Below the pieces are notes generated by a model, which saw only the letters and a list, made by a program, of their open reading frames with translations, was not told where the DNA came from and ran no database searches. DNA of 64,000 nucleotides from Candidatus Fredericiella danica (GTDB lineage: Bacteria; Chloroflexota; Anaerolineae; Caldilineales; Caldilineaceae), in NCBI GenBank assembly GCA_016713335.1, contig JADJPH010000040.1:18692-82691 (forward strand), read 5' to 3'. A program made the position numbers and the translations under genes. Shown one piece after another: positions 9,585 to 19,323 of the stretch; positions within the stretch are counted from its first letter, which is position 1; each line of letters opens with the position of its first letter.

Positions 9585-11747
9585 TTACCGCCGGACAAAG
9601 GGCAGTTGGAGCCGTTTGCTGGTAACCATAATCTTCGTCTGACCGGTCGATGCAATGACATCGTTGCCGGCGTTCATTGCATCGACCGTGAAGTTGTGCA
9701 AAGAACCTTCCTTGAGGTTGGCGAACCGATAGGCCGTATTGACTCCTGCATTGACGGTCTCGGTGATTGGCAGCGTGCTGGTACCCACCTGAACATAGCC
9801 GTGTGTAATCCGATAGTGGTCGACTTGTTGGGCAATGGTGGCATCGACGCGCCAACTGACATAGACGGAGTTTGTGGTCGCATAGACCTGGTTATACGCC
9901 ATCTCCGGTTGTGGTGGCGCGGTGAACTCGTCGGCGCCATAGTCGGGGCGGCCGTCGATCCGCTTCTCGTTTTCGAAGTCGACGCTTGGGGTCGTGCCCA
10001 CTGTCCGGTCACGTGCGACCGAACTTGCCCCGATGTGATAGTCATAGTTCGGGGAACCCTGCGATAGATAATCGAGCGCCCCGTCAATCATCGACTCCAT
10101 CCCGGTGATGTTGCCGACAGTCGCGCCGCGATTGCCACTGTAAACGCCGCCTTCAAAGTTGATGTAACTCCCACTCCCGGCGAGCAACACCTGGTTATAG
10201 GCGCCACCGGAGTGATTCGCCACGATGCTGCGCCGGAGCGTGACGGTTGCATATGGATTGCCTGGCTCCGCCGAGTTTTGCAGTTGCAGGATGGCGCTTC
10301 CATAGGAGAAACCGTCGGTCGTGTTATTCGTGATCGTGCAGTTCTCGCCGGTAACCGTGGAATTGAAGTTGAAGATAGCGCCGCCACCGCCACCGCCAGC
10401 ACGACTGCCTGCGCCGTTCGCGGCACGATTGTCGGCGATGATGCAATTCAGCATGGATACTTTGGAGGCGTTGTCCTTGCCGGAGCTGCGCGTGATGTTG
10501 ATTGCGCCGCCGTTGCCGCCGCCCCGATCTCCGCTCGTGCCATTGCCGCCAATCCCCAGGTTGCCAATCATGACGACGCGGTCAAGATTGATCGTGGCGT
10601 TGATGCCTTCGATGGCCCCGCCATTGCCCAGCCAGCCATATTGCGCATTGCCACCGCGCGCAACGTTGAATCTGACCTTGGCGTCGGTGAGGTTGAGTTG
10701 AGCACCCTCGACTTTGAAGGCGCCGCCAAAGGCGCCGCCGGCATGCACCCCGGCATTGCCACCGGTCGCCTCGTTGTTCTCGGCCACCACACCATACAGC
10801 GACGCAGTTGAGCCAGGCATGATGGTGGCGGCAGCGCCAAAGGCATCTGCACGCGCCCCGTTGTCGTCCCCATAGCCGCTGGAACTGCCCCCGATCGACC
10901 GGTTGTTGAGAAACTTGAGTCCGTAGCCATTTACGTTTGCACTGAGCGCATGGATGCCACCGCCGAGCGCATAGCCGCCGCGACTGGCGCCGGAACCGGC
11001 CTGGGCAACATTCTTCTCAAAAGTGACGTTTTGGAGGTAGGCCCCGCTCACGCTGCGCATGCTCACGGCGCCGCCTGAGGCGTAGCCGCCGGCGCCGGAG
11101 GACCGATCGCCACCGCGCGCAACATTGTTCGAGAACACCATATGGCGCAAATCAATTGAACTCACGTAGAGCGCCATGATGGCGCCGCCAAATGCCCAAT
11201 AGGAGTCGACCCCCGGACTCTTGCTCAGCCCCATGCCGAACCCGTTGCGAACAGTGAAGCCTTCCATATGAAGGGCCGTGGTGCCTGGATTGGCCCAGCT
11301 CATCACCAGCGCGCCACGATCCTGGTTGCGCCCGTCAATAATGGATAGATTCGTCGCGGCATCTGCTGCCGTCCAATTTCCCGCGGCATAACCACCGAGG
11401 ATCGTCATTCGTTTCTGGAACAGACAGGCGACAGCCGTCGCGCCGATGGTGTTTTCACATTGTGAGGCTGCAGTACGCGTGTAAACAATCCCGGTCGGGC
11501 TGCCGGCCACTTTAATTGTGTCGTTATCCGCCGCTTTGTCGATTGCAAACTGGATGGTGCGACAGGGGTTGCCGGTCCCGCCGCAGGCTGGGTCGTCGGA
11601 ACCGGAGGCACCGTCCACGTGCAGGGTGTTCTGGGCAATTTCGTCTTGCGCCTGGACGCTTATTGGCAACACAGTCGCCAGTATCAAGATACACGAAACC
11701 AGCAACGACAACGTACGCTGGGAGCGTGCCCGATTAGCTTTCCGCAT
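9585..11747 (-). CDS. Secreted parallel beta-helix surface protein with fibronectin-like end
   Basis: The start is set at ATG 11747, preceded by AGGAAGG, because it begins a clean signal peptide (MRKANR followed by a hydrophobic stretch ending ISVQAQ). The rest, about 720 residues, consists of Gly/Asn/Ala-rich imperfect repeats (GGAI, NNVARGG, GGNAGVHAGGAFGGA) typical of right-handed beta-helix proteins. An early CRTIQFAIDKAADNDTIKV segment is characteristic of bacterial pectin-lyase-like surface proteins. A fibronectin type III-like segment (SVYVSWRVDA, DHYRITHGYV) precedes the tail LQLPFVRR. The ligand or substrate is unknown, and it may be an adhesin rather than an enzyme. The G/C-rich codon use also opens long shadow frames on the other strand. 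Confidence 0.82.
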   Translation of the reverse strand: MRKANRARSQRTLSLLVSCILILATVLPISVQAQDEIAQNTLHVDGASGSDDPACGGTGNPCRTIQFAIDKAADNDTIKVAGSPTGIVYTRTAASQCENTIGATAVACLFQKRMTILGGYAAGNWTAADAATNLSIIDGRNQDRGALVMSWANPGTTALHMEGFTVRNGFGMGLSKSPGVDSYWAFGGAIMALYVSSIDLRHMVFSNNVARGGDRSSGAGGYASGGAVSMRSVSGAYLQNVTFEKNVAQAGSGASRGGYALGGGIHALSANVNGYGLKFLNNRSIGGSSSGYGDDNGARADAFGAAATIMPGSTASLYGVVAENNEATGGNAGVHAGGAFGGAFKVEGAQLNLTDAKVRFNVARGGNAQYGWLGNGGAIEGINATINLDRVVMIGNLGIGGNGTSGDRGGGNGGAINITRSSGKDNASKVSMLNCIIADNRAANGAGSRAGGGGGGAIFNFNSTVTGENCTITNNTTDGFSYGSAILQLQNSAEPGNPYATVTLRRSIVANHSGGAYNQVLLAGSGSYINFEGGVYSGNRGATVGNITGMESMIDGALDYLSQGSPNYDYHIGASSVARDRTVGTTPSVDFENEKRIDGRPDYGADEFTAPPQPEMAYNQVYATTNSVYVSWRVDATIAQQVDHYRITHGYVQVGTSTLPITETVNAGVNTAYRFANLKEGSLHNFTVDAMNAGNDVIASTGQTKIMVTSKRLQLPFVRR

Positions 11748-11960
11748 GGTTTTCCTTCCTAAAGTCGCGATTGGCGTATCACGCTTTGTGGCTTGTGGCG
11801 ACATTGCCGGCATCAGTACGCACAAAGCAGGGATTTCAATCCCTGCTTCTACTATAGCATGCTGTGTTGGGTGTGCTCTTCGGAGGAACGGCGCAATCAA
11901 TACGGACGCTTGACGCAGGCTTAACGCGATTGCGTCGAGATTCATGCAACTATAGTGCGA

Positions 11961-13322
11961 TTATCTGCGGAGGTACGCTTGGAAGCGGGTTAAAGTGCGC
12001 ATGATCCGGCCATTGGCATAGGCCTGAGCAAGCGCTCGCCACCGATCGCGATCGGCGCGCAGTGCATCGGTGAGGTCATGCGTTGCACTGGGTGTCCCAA
12101 TCCGATCCGGCGCACGTTGTGGCGCCTGGCAGAGGCGAAGCAGTGGCATTGCGGCTTGTTCCCAACTCAATGCCGCGCACGCAGCGTCGAAGCGCTGGCT
12201 GCGATCTGCCGGGGTTTCCTGCAAGAGCCGGTCAGCCGCGGCGACGACGGCGTCGAGATCGTTGGGTGCAACAACCGCCCCCAGGTCATAGCTGCCGATC
12301 AATTCTGCGGTTGCATCGCCGGCGGTGACGATGCTGGGTAAATGCGCCCAGATGGTTTCCAAAGCACGGCTGCGGAAGGCCAGACGTGTTTCAAAGGTCT
12401 CATGGTGCAGGGAAATGGCGAGCGTACTTTCCTGTAGCACGTGCGGCCATTGGCTGTAGGCCACCCAGTCGCCAAAGAAGACGGCGCGGTCGAGGATGCC
12501 AAGCTCACCGGCCAGCGTGCGTGCCGCCTCCACCTGATTGGGCATGCCGGCCATCGCCGGATTTGGATGGCGCGCACCGGGAAAGACAAGTTTGAGATCG
12601 GGGTGTCTGGCGACAAGTATTCCGGTCGCGCGCACTGCGGTCAGCGGGTCCAGCCAGGGCCAAAGCCCACCGCCCCAGAGCAGCAGGCGGTCGTTCGCAC
12701 CAATGCCGGGCCACACGCCGCGAATCACCGGCTGCGGCGCCGGCAGTGGGTCACCCGGCAGACCATACGGCACTACATCGACGAGCCGGCGCAAGGATGG
12801 GTCGGCAGCGTATGTTGCAGGGTTGATGCGGCCACTGGCTTCAAGCAGACCGAGCCACCAGTCGCGTTGACGCTCGCTGGCGCAAATGAAGAAGTCGCCG
12901 ATGGCCAGTTGGCTTGCCAGTTCCACGCGCCGTTGCCGCCAACCTGCTTCACGTACGGCGTCCTCCATGCCGGTGCTCAAGGCAAGCCATTCCGCCATCA
13001 ACGGATCATAGCCATCGATCACAAGGCAAGCATCAAGCTGCGCCAATTCCGGCAACTCATCGGCGATATCGGACGGTAACAGGCAGACATCCGCTGCTGC
13101 TGCCACTGGCGCCAGCGTTGCCCACTCCCGCCGTTTGTAGGTGGCGACGTCGAACCCTGCCGGCGGCAGGGTGGCCAGCGCCTGACCGTCTGCCAGGGGG
13201 ACTGCCAGGGTGGTCGCGACGTGCCGGCTCAGGACGCGCGCCAGTTGCCAATAGCGGATGCCGGGACCCGCCATCGTTAGGCCGACAATGTCTTGAGAAA
13301 TAATCAGTAGGCGCGTGGGCAT
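11961..13322 (-). CDS. Glycosyltransferase, GT-B fold (group 1-like)
   Basis: A 453-residue protein that starts MPTRLLIISQDIVGLTMAGPG, the N-terminal Rossmann strand plus glycine loop of GT-B enzymes. The C-terminal half contains DRLLLWGGGLWPWLDPLTAVRA and VFFGDWVAY, with the later AFRSRALETIWAHLPSIVT standing where family 4 enzymes bind the nucleotide-sugar. The donor and acceptor are unknown. It could belong with the flippase and beta-helix gene in an envelope locus. The start abuts an AT-rich inverted repeat at 13328-13437. Confidence 0.8.
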   Translation of the reverse strand: MPTRLLIISQDIVGLTMAGPGIRYWQLARVLSRHVATTLAVPLADGQALATLPPAGFDVATYKRREWATLAPVAAAADVCLLPSDIADELPELAQLDACLVIDGYDPLMAEWLALSTGMEDAVREAGWRQRRVELASQLAIGDFFICASERQRDWWLGLLEASGRINPATYAADPSLRRLVDVVPYGLPGDPLPAPQPVIRGVWPGIGANDRLLLWGGGLWPWLDPLTAVRATGILVARHPDLKLVFPGARHPNPAMAGMPNQVEAARTLAGELGILDRAVFFGDWVAYSQWPHVLQESTLAISLHHETFETRLAFRSRALETIWAHLPSIVTAGDATAELIGSYDLGAVVAPNDLDAVVAAADRLLQETPADRSQRFDAACAALSWEQAAMPLLRLCQAPQRAPDRIGTPSATHDLTDALRADRDRWRALAQAYANGRIMRTLTRFQAYLRR

Positions 13323-13327
13323 GAGGA

Positions 13328-13437
13328 AATTACGAATTACGAATTACGATTGGCCACGCGTTGTTGGCGGTGCGTTGGCTGAAGGCGGCGCAATCGGTTA
13401 TGCAATTGTCGTAATTCGTAATTCGTAATTCGTAATT
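13328..13437. repeat. AT-rich inverted repeat element with heptamer arms
   Basis: The left arm (13328-13349) repeats AATTACG three times; the right arm (13409-13437) repeats TAATTCG four times, giving a perfect inverted match. A core of about 60 bases separates them. The element fills the gap between two genes and touches the stop codon of the left-going membrane-protein gene. Confidence 0.75.
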
Positions 13438-14368
13438 CATCTTTTGACCAACCGGTATACTTGAACAATGGCATCCACGGTGGCGACGGCAAGCACGATA
13501 CCGATGACGAGCCGGAACAGTGGCTCAAGGTTGGCTTGCGCCGCCAGATTGCCGGCTGCCAGCATAAATGCCAGCAGCATAATGCCCACTACGGAAAGGA
13601 GCAATTCGACCAGGCGCGTGATCGTATGCCAGCGCCCTTGCGTTAGGAGGTAGGTCTTGAGCAGGATTTCCGCAACCCACAGTGCGGTCAGCCAGGGAAC
13701 AAAGGCCATAAAGCCCGGGCCAAAAATTGGGAAGATGGTCCAGCGGCCATCGACCTGGTTAAAGTACCCGATGCGGTCGCCAAAGCCGTTGAAGATGACG
13801 ATGGCTGCCAGTGTGAAAGCGATGTCGGCAATGGTCTTGCCGGTGCTGATGCGGTCGGGATCTTCCACTGGCGGCAGCGAATCGGCCTTCCAATCTGCCC
13901 GGCGCCTGCCGGCGCGTCTGCCACTCAATGATGGCGAAGATGATGACCAGCATCCCGATGGCCTGCAGCAGGGAAGAGAACAGACCACCAAACGCTGCAA
14001 AGAGCGATGGTGCGCCGTTAAAGGTTGCCCCGGCCATCACCATCCCGAAGATAAAGAGCCCTGTCAATGTCAGGAGCACGATTGCCAGCACCGTGCGAAA
14101 GACGGGGAAGAGCATGGGACCAATGAGCGATGGTGGCGTGCCATAGCCGGCAACCACTTGTGCGGGCGGTCCCAACTTATCAAGCGTGCGCAGCACCTCA
14201 TCTGTGGTGGGGTGGGTCACTCGCGCCGGCGGTGTTCAAGGCCGTGTCGATCTGGGCGCGCACATAGGCCTCGGCGGCTTTGTGTTCGCTTGTGGGCTGG
14301 TACCGCAGCGCCTGGTGCACATAGCGGTCGATCCAGGTTTGGGCTGGGAGGTCGGGGTTGGTTTGCAT
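13437..14368 (-). pseudogene. HAAS/permease-prefix-like membrane protein, two frameshifts
   Basis: Three consecutive frames form one protein. The first (from ATG 14368) is a soluble helical start, MQTNPDLPAQTWIDRYVHQA. The second begins with TDEVLRTLDKLGPPAQVVAGY, which resembles the end of HAAS/permease-prefix domains, followed by two hydrophobic helices. The third holds four more helices and ends VYRLVKR. Frame changes lie near 14215 (within CCC-A-CCCC) and near 13915 (at a GGG run). HAAS proteins are often paired with a PadR regulator, but none is seen here. Whether the breaks are real or are sequencing errors cannot be decided from this sequence. Confidence 0.55.
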
Positions 14369-14493
14369 ACGGCGTGCCTCGTATTTTGTAGCTCGTGTAA
14401 CAGGACTCGTGATGCATGCAATCCTAATTATCGCGCAGACAGTACCATGCGCATGAGTACGATGGCATTCGTTGAAGGGGCGCCGCGCGCGAA

Positions 14494-15083
14494 CGTCCCC
14501 GGCACGGACCACCAGACGATTCATCGATGACCGCGTGCCTGGTCCGTGCCGGGGACGGCTGGCTGGGCCGGGGCCGGCCCCCCCGGCCCCGGTTCCCGGG
14601 GGCCGGGGGGGGCCGGCCCGGCGCCCGTTTTGGCCGCGCCGCCTTGCGGGCGGGCGGCCCCCCGGCGCGCCCGCGCCCCCCCCCCCCGGTTCGGGCGCTT
14701 GCCGGGCGGGCGAAGCCGCCGCGCCCAGGCGCCCCCCGGCGCCCAAACCTTTAACCGCCTTTGTCCTGCTGGACGGCTTGCCTGTGGCGGGCTCGGGGGC
14801 CCCCCCGGCGCGCCCGCCCCTCTTCCGTTTCGGCGCGCTTGGGACTTGGGGCGTATTAAGCGGGCGACGGCGGGGTTCGGCAGGAATTGTCCGCCCCCGC
14901 TTCCCCTTCGGCCCGCGGGACGGCCTTGCTTTGCCGGCCGGCCCCCCCAATTTTCCCCCCCCCCCTTTCGTGGCGGCCGCCGGGGCGGGGCGGGCGCGCG
15001 CGCGGGGTTCGGAAACCGCGCGCCCCATTTCTCTGGTCCGCCGGCCCTTGCGGCCCCCCCGGGGCCGTCCCCGGCGCGGACCA
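14494..15083. other. Extremely G/C-rich, homopolymer-rich block without credible genes
   Basis: An inverted pair of 18-base arms (GTCCCCGGCACGGACC type) lies at 14494-14511 and 14549-14566, and a third copy in the left-arm orientation at 15066-15083. The roughly 500 bases between 14567 and 15065 are almost all G and C, with many runs of 5-8 C or G and one of about 14 C near 14680. Long frames are open on both strands but encode only Pro/Gly/Arg/Ala strings with no domain. It may be a mis-called or mis-assembled GC-rich palindrome array. The rest of 14369-15173 holds nothing recognisable except the promoter-like GATAAT at 15125. Confidence 0.6.
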
Positions 15084-15173
15084 GTTGCTGGCAACGCAAG
15101 ATCGTGCTCACGGCGCGCCTGCGCGATAATAGAAGGGTGCGTATTTCGCGTTACCTTTCGACAGGAGCAACCC

Positions 15174-15627
15174 ATGCAAATCCCCGAAGTACATCACCAA
15201 ACACGAAGTCCAACGTGTCTGCAAAGAACTGGGTCTGCGCGATTGGAGCGCATTGACCGACACCTCTGTGCCACTCTCGGAAGCCGAAGTGATCCAGTCG
15301 ATTTTGGGCGGCGAAGCCCTGGAGATCACCGCCGACGAATTCAGGCAGGGGCTTGAAGTTGAACTGGAGCACGGCGTCACCTTCCCTGACACCAATGTTA
15401 CCAACAACCATCCGCTCCTTACCGGCAAGATCGTGACCGCACATCTTAAGGAGAGCCTCGACTACTATCTTCGACTAGATGTCGCCGAGTTGGAAGGGGA
15501 TCTGCTCAAGGCAGCCGAGGCCGGCAATGCCGAGAAGTTGGCCAGCGTCTATGGCCGGCTTGTAGGCGCCCGCTATGTACTGGCGCGCCGTGAAAGGGAT
15601 CGGTTGGCCGCGGCAAAAAACGGGTGA
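15174..15627 (+). CDS. DUF5661 family protein (N-terminal frameshift)
   Basis: ATG 15174 has AGGAG six bases upstream. The reading frame then changes at the C-run 15182-15185: with three C instead of four the start reads MQIPKYITKHEVQRVCKELG and joins the long downstream frame. The body contains ADEFRQGLEVELEHG and TNVTNNHPLLTGKIVTAHLKE followed by DYYLRL, matching the DUF5661 family as I know it. The family function is unknown. The CoA-transferase A gene starts 14 bases after its stop, so they are probably co-transcribed. Confidence 0.72.
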
Positions 15628-15640
15628 GAGCGTATTGAGT

Positions 15641-16552
15641 ATGAAACTTCTCTCCATGCACGACGCTGTCGCGCGGTTTGTCCCCGACGGCTGCTCACTT
15701 GCCATCGAAGGTTTCACCGCCTTTATCTGCTTTGCAGCCGGTCATGAGATCATTCGGCAGCGCCGGCGTGATCTCACCCTGATCCGGATGACACCGGACC
15801 TCATCTACGACCAGATGATCGCAGCCGGCGTGGCCCGCAAACTGGTCTTCTCGTACCTGGGCAACCCGGGTGTCGGTTCCCTACACGCGATCCGGCGCGC
15901 CGTCGAAAAGAGCATTCCTCAGCCGCTCGAACTGGAAGAATACTCGCACTATGGGATGGTGGGGCGCTACATTGCGGGGGCAAACCGCATGCCTTTCTTC
16001 CCGTTGCGCAGCTATGTGGGCACTGACCTGCCCGACGTCAATCCCGCCATTCGCTTCATCGAAGATCCCTACGGCACCGGGCCGATCGCAGTGGTTCCTC
16101 CCCTCAATCCGGACGTCGCGATCATCCATGCCCAGCGCGCGGATGCTGACGGCAACACCCAATTGTGGGGACTTACCGGCATGCAGAAGGAGGTTGCCTT
16201 TGCGGCCGGCAAGGTGATCGTGGTTGTCGAGGAAATCGTGCCTGAGGAGGTGATTCGCGGAGACCCGAATCGAACCCTCATCCCGGGGCTGATCGTCGAC
16301 GCCGTTGTGCATGAACCGCTTGGCGCCCACCCATCTTATGTGCAGGGCTATTATGATCGCGACAACGAAGCCTACCTGGAGTGGGACCGGATTTCGCAAG
16401 ATCTGGCTGCCACTGAGGACTGGCTACAGGAATGGGTCTACGCTGTCCCCGACCGCACGGCGTATATCGAGAAACTTGATCCTGGCGTGATGGTGCGTCT
16501 CTCTCCAGGCGAAGCGCTCGCAACACCGGTGAATTACGGGCGCTATGCGTGA
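15641..16552 (+). CDS. Family I CoA-transferase, subunit A
   Basis: A 303-residue alpha subunit resembling glutaconate CoA-transferase A and the steroid-ring IpdA type. It begins MKLLSMHDAVARFVPDGCSLAIEGF, the N-terminal strand and glycine turn of the family, and contains VPPLNPDVAIIHAQRADADGN, a conserved core segment. A start further upstream is possible but would overlap the DUF5661 stop. Subunit B follows 36 bases later behind a good ribosome binding site. The two subunits form the active heteromer that transfers CoA between carboxylic acids; the acid cannot be identified here. Confidence 0.85.
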   Translation: MKLLSMHDAVARFVPDGCSLAIEGFTAFICFAAGHEIIRQRRRDLTLIRMTPDLIYDQMIAAGVARKLVFSYLGNPGVGSLHAIRRAVEKSIPQPLELEEYSHYGMVGRYIAGANRMPFFPLRSYVGTDLPDVNPAIRFIEDPYGTGPIAVVPPLNPDVAIIHAQRADADGNTQLWGLTGMQKEVAFAAGKVIVVVEEIVPEEVIRGDPNRTLIPGLIVDAVVHEPLGAHPSYVQGYYDRDNEAYLEWDRISQDLAATEDWLQEWVYAVPDRTAYIEKLDPGVMVRLSPGEALATPVNYGRYA

Positions 16553-16588
16553 CGCAATCGAGCCAGCCTTTGCAAGGGGAGAGACCTG

Positions 16589-17359
16589 ATGCCGGATCAA
16601 GCTTATACACCCGCCGAAATGATGATCGTCGTGGCGGCACGCAAACTTGCCGGTGTGCGCACCGTCTTTGTCGGTGTCGGCATGCCGAACATTGCGTGCA
16701 ACCTGGCGCGTAGAACCGTCGCCCCGAACCTGGAACTGATCTACGAATCCGGCGTCTACGGTGCGCAGCCCGCACGCCTCCCGCTCTCGATCGGTGACCC
16801 CACGCTAGTGTCCGGCGCAACCTCCGTTGTGTCGATGGCCGACCTCTTCGGCCTCTATCTCCAACGCGGTCTGGTGCAGGTCGCCCTGCTGGGCGGCGCG
16901 CAGATCGACCGCTACGGCAACCTGAATACGACTGTCATCGGCGACTATGCTCATCCCAGGACGCGCCTTCCTGGGAGCGGAGGCGCCTGTGAAATTGCCA
17001 TCAATGCCCAACAGCTCTTCATGATCATGCGGCTGAAGCGCCGTGCCTTTGTGGAGAAGCTCGATTTCGTCACCAGCCCCGGTCATCTGGGTGACGCCAA
17101 CCGGCGGGCGGCCTTTGGGTTGCCCGGCGCCGGCCCCAGCCTTGTCATCACCGACAAGGCCGTTCTTGATTTTGCCAATTCTGAGCGCGAAATGCAGGTC
17201 GCAGAGCTCTATCCGCAGGTCACCCTGGCGGAAGTGCAGGCGGAGACCGGTTGGCCGCTGCGCGCGGCTGCGAATTTGGTCGCGACATCTGCGCCAACTG
17301 CCGCCGAACTCGAGTGCATTCGGCATGAACTCGATCCTATGGGACTCTATCGCAACTAG
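16589..17359 (+). CDS. Family I CoA-transferase, subunit B
   Basis: A 256-residue beta subunit, ATG 16589 preceded by AAGGGGAGAG. LIYESGVYGAQP places a Glu at residue 53, where family I CoA-transferases have the glutamate that forms the acyl-CoA thioester intermediate (consensus S-E-N-G). The C-terminal half has GGAQIDRYGNLNTTVIGD, which matches the GctB-like family well. It is coupled to subunit A and is followed by a quinone or catechol detoxification pair, so the cluster may serve breakdown of an aromatic or cyclic compound. That last point is inference from the neighbourhood. Confidence 0.85.
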   Translation: MPDQAYTPAEMMIVVAARKLAGVRTVFVGVGMPNIACNLARRTVAPNLELIYESGVYGAQPARLPLSIGDPTLVSGATSVVSMADLFGLYLQRGLVQVALLGGAQIDRYGNLNTTVIGDYAHPRTRLPGSGGACEIAINAQQLFMIMRLKRRAFVEKLDFVTSPGHLGDANRRAAFGLPGAGPSLVITDKAVLDFANSEREMQVAELYPQVTLAEVQAETGWPLRAAANLVATSAPTAAELECIRHELDPMGLYRN

Positions 17360-17385
17360 CTGCCACCAAATGCGGGCCATGTTAC

Positions 17386-17425
17386 TTCAATGTTAAATGA
17401 TTCCTGCTTTACTATGGGGCAGGAA
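17386..17425 (+). promoter_or_regulatory. Promoter with inverted-repeat operator before mhqO-like gene
   Basis: TTCCTGC (17401-17407) and GCAGGAA (17419-17425) form a 7-bp inverted repeat around a central TACTAT (17410-17415), which looks like a -10 element. A weak -35 (TTCAAT, 17386-17391) lies 18 bases upstream. The arrangement suggests a repressor site over the promoter. Confidence 0.4.
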
Positions 17426-17455
17426 ACGAATTTGGATTGATCGGCGGAGGGCGCG

Positions 17456-18538
17456 ATGGGAATCACAGGACTTCATCACATTACGATCGTTGCGAACGAT
17501 GCGCAGCGCAATATCGATTTCTACACCGGCGTGCTGGGGATGCGGCTGGTGAAGAAGACGGTAAACTTTGATGCGCCGGAGAGCTATCACCTTTACTTCG
17601 GCGATGAAACGGGCCGGCCGGGCACTGCAATCACCTTCTTCGAATGGCCAGGTGCACCGAAGGGTGCGCCCGGTATCGGCGGCACCCATCACTTCGCACT
17701 GCGCACGCCGACCTATGAGGCGCTGCTGAAATGGAAGCGACGGCTGACCGACTTGGGACTGACCGTGGATGGTCCATTTGATCGGCGTTACTTTACCTCT
17801 ATCGCTTTCCGCGATCCGGACGGCACCATTGTCGAGATCGCGACCGACGGTCCGGGCTGGACCGTTGATGAACCGGAAGGTCAGTTTGGTGCGGAATATC
17901 GTGAGCCGCCGTCCGAACTGCTCATCGCCATTCGCGACGAGGCCCACATCCGCGCGGAGATGTGGCCAGAGCCGATCCCGCAGATCACGGCGGACATGGC
18001 GCTCATGCAGGGGATGCACCATATTAGCGCGATCGGCGCAGACATCGAACGCACCCATGCCTTCTTCGGTGGGCTGCTGGGGCTGCAGCGGGTGAAAATG
18101 ACTTCGGATGTGGATACTCCGGGTTCGGCGCACTGGTATTGGGGGGTAGGCGAGGGCGCGCCCGGCACCTTGATTACCTACGTCGAGCGTGACCCGCGGC
18201 GCGAACCGCGCGTGCGGATGGGCGCCGGCCAGACCCACCACTATGCCTTTGCCGTTGCCACCGAAGAAGCGCAACTCGCGTTTCGTGAGAAACTGCTGGG
18301 CGCCGGTCTGCGGGTGTCACCGGTGATGGATCGCATCTATTTCAAGAGCATCTATACGAATGATCCGGACGGCCATATTGTTGAAATCGCCACGGCAGGA
18401 CCGGGTTTTGCCGTCGATGAGCCGGTGGCGGAATTGGGAACCCATCTGAAGCTGCCACCCTGGTACGAGGCGCACCGCGATTCGATTGAGCGCAACCTAA
18501 AACCCATTTCGGCGCCAATCTGGTCGCCGGCGCGCTGA
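17456..18538 (+). CDS. MhqO-like ring-cleaving dioxygenase (double VOC)
   Basis: A 360-residue protein with two vicinal-oxygen-chelate halves. The first opens GLHHITIVANDAQRNIDFYT and has GTHHFALR and DPDGTIVEIATDGPG; the second has GMHHISAIGADIERTHAFF, GQTHHYAF and DPDGHIVEIATAGPGF. The His and Glu residues in these blocks are the usual metal ligands. Relatives such as B. subtilis MhqO cleave or detoxify hydroquinones and catechols with Fe(II). A CGGAGGG ribosome binding site precedes the ATG. The esterase 20 bases downstream matches MhqD, the usual partner. Confidence 0.85.
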   Translation: MGITGLHHITIVANDAQRNIDFYTGVLGMRLVKKTVNFDAPESYHLYFGDETGRPGTAITFFEWPGAPKGAPGIGGTHHFALRTPTYEALLKWKRRLTDLGLTVDGPFDRRYFTSIAFRDPDGTIVEIATDGPGWTVDEPEGQFGAEYREPPSELLIAIRDEAHIRAEMWPEPIPQITADMALMQGMHHISAIGADIERTHAFFGGLLGLQRVKMTSDVDTPGSAHWYWGVGEGAPGTLITYVERDPRREPRVRMGAGQTHHYAFAVATEEAQLAFREKLLGAGLRVSPVMDRIYFKSIYTNDPDGHIVEIATAGPGFAVDEPVAELGTHLKLPPWYEAHRDSIERNLKPISAPIWSPAR

Positions 18539-18557
18539 ACTGCAACAAGGAACTGGT

Positions 18558-19197
18558 ATGGGACGTGAGATAGCATTGCATCGTGGGATGCCAGTTGCAT
18601 TGGTGGGTGCACCCGTAGATCAGGCGCAGGAGGCCATGATCCTGCTGCATGGCCGCGGCGCCACCGCAGAGGACATCCTCGGTTTGACGCAAGAGTTTGA
18701 TGCTCCCGATCTCGCTTTCATTGCGCCGCAAGCCGCCAATTCAACCTGGTACCCGAATCGATTTATCGCACCGGTCGCCAGTAATGAACCGTGGTTGACC
18801 TCGGCGCTCGACGTGGTGGACGGCCTTGTCAACCGGTTGCTGGCAGCCGGACTACCGGCATCACGCATCTTTCTGCTTGGTTTTTCGCAGGGCGGCTGTC
18901 TGGCGCTTGAATATGCGGCGCGCCATCCGCAGCGGTATGGTGGGGTGATCGGGTTGAGCGCGGCGCTGATTGAGAACGGCGATCAACCGCGTACATACTC
19001 AGGCTCGCTGGAGGGGACCTCGGTCTTCCTCGGCTGTAGCGACGCCGACTTTCACATTCCCGCAGCGCGCGTCGACCGAAGTGCGCAGCTTCTGGCGCGC
19101 TTGGGGGTGCAGTGGATCGCGCATCTATCCCGGTCTGGGCCATACGGTCAATCGTGATGAATTGGATGCAGTGCAGCAACTGCTCAAGCGGGATTAG
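18558..19197 (+). CDS. MhqD-like alpha/beta-hydrolase (frameshift near 3' end)
   Basis: An alpha/beta-hydrolase of the carboxylesterase/phospholipase type. The oxyanion region MILLHGRGA, nucleophile elbow GFSQGG and acid CSDADFHIP are present in the first frame. The catalytic His is found only in another frame (RIYPGLGHTVN), reached by a shift near 19120, after which the protein ends LLKRD at 19197. Staying in the first frame would remove the catalytic His and stop at 19157. It pairs with the MhqO-like dioxygenase, as in quinone-stress operons. Confidence 0.8.
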
Positions 19198-19323
19198 CGA
19201 GAAATGGAGAAGGCGGGCATGCGAACCTTCTTGACCGAGATTACCGGGTTCATGGCAAGGTCGCCCAACAACTGGGGATGCCGGCGCCGAAGCAGTAGAC
19301 GGCGAAGTAGCGGGACAGAGAGA

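Noticed and set aside
14472..15356. Long open frames in the G/C-rich block (for example 294 codons rightward and more than 300 leftward)
   Set aside because: They encode Pro/Gly/Arg/Ala strings, are open on both strands at once because stop codons are rare in pure G/C sequence, and show no domain.
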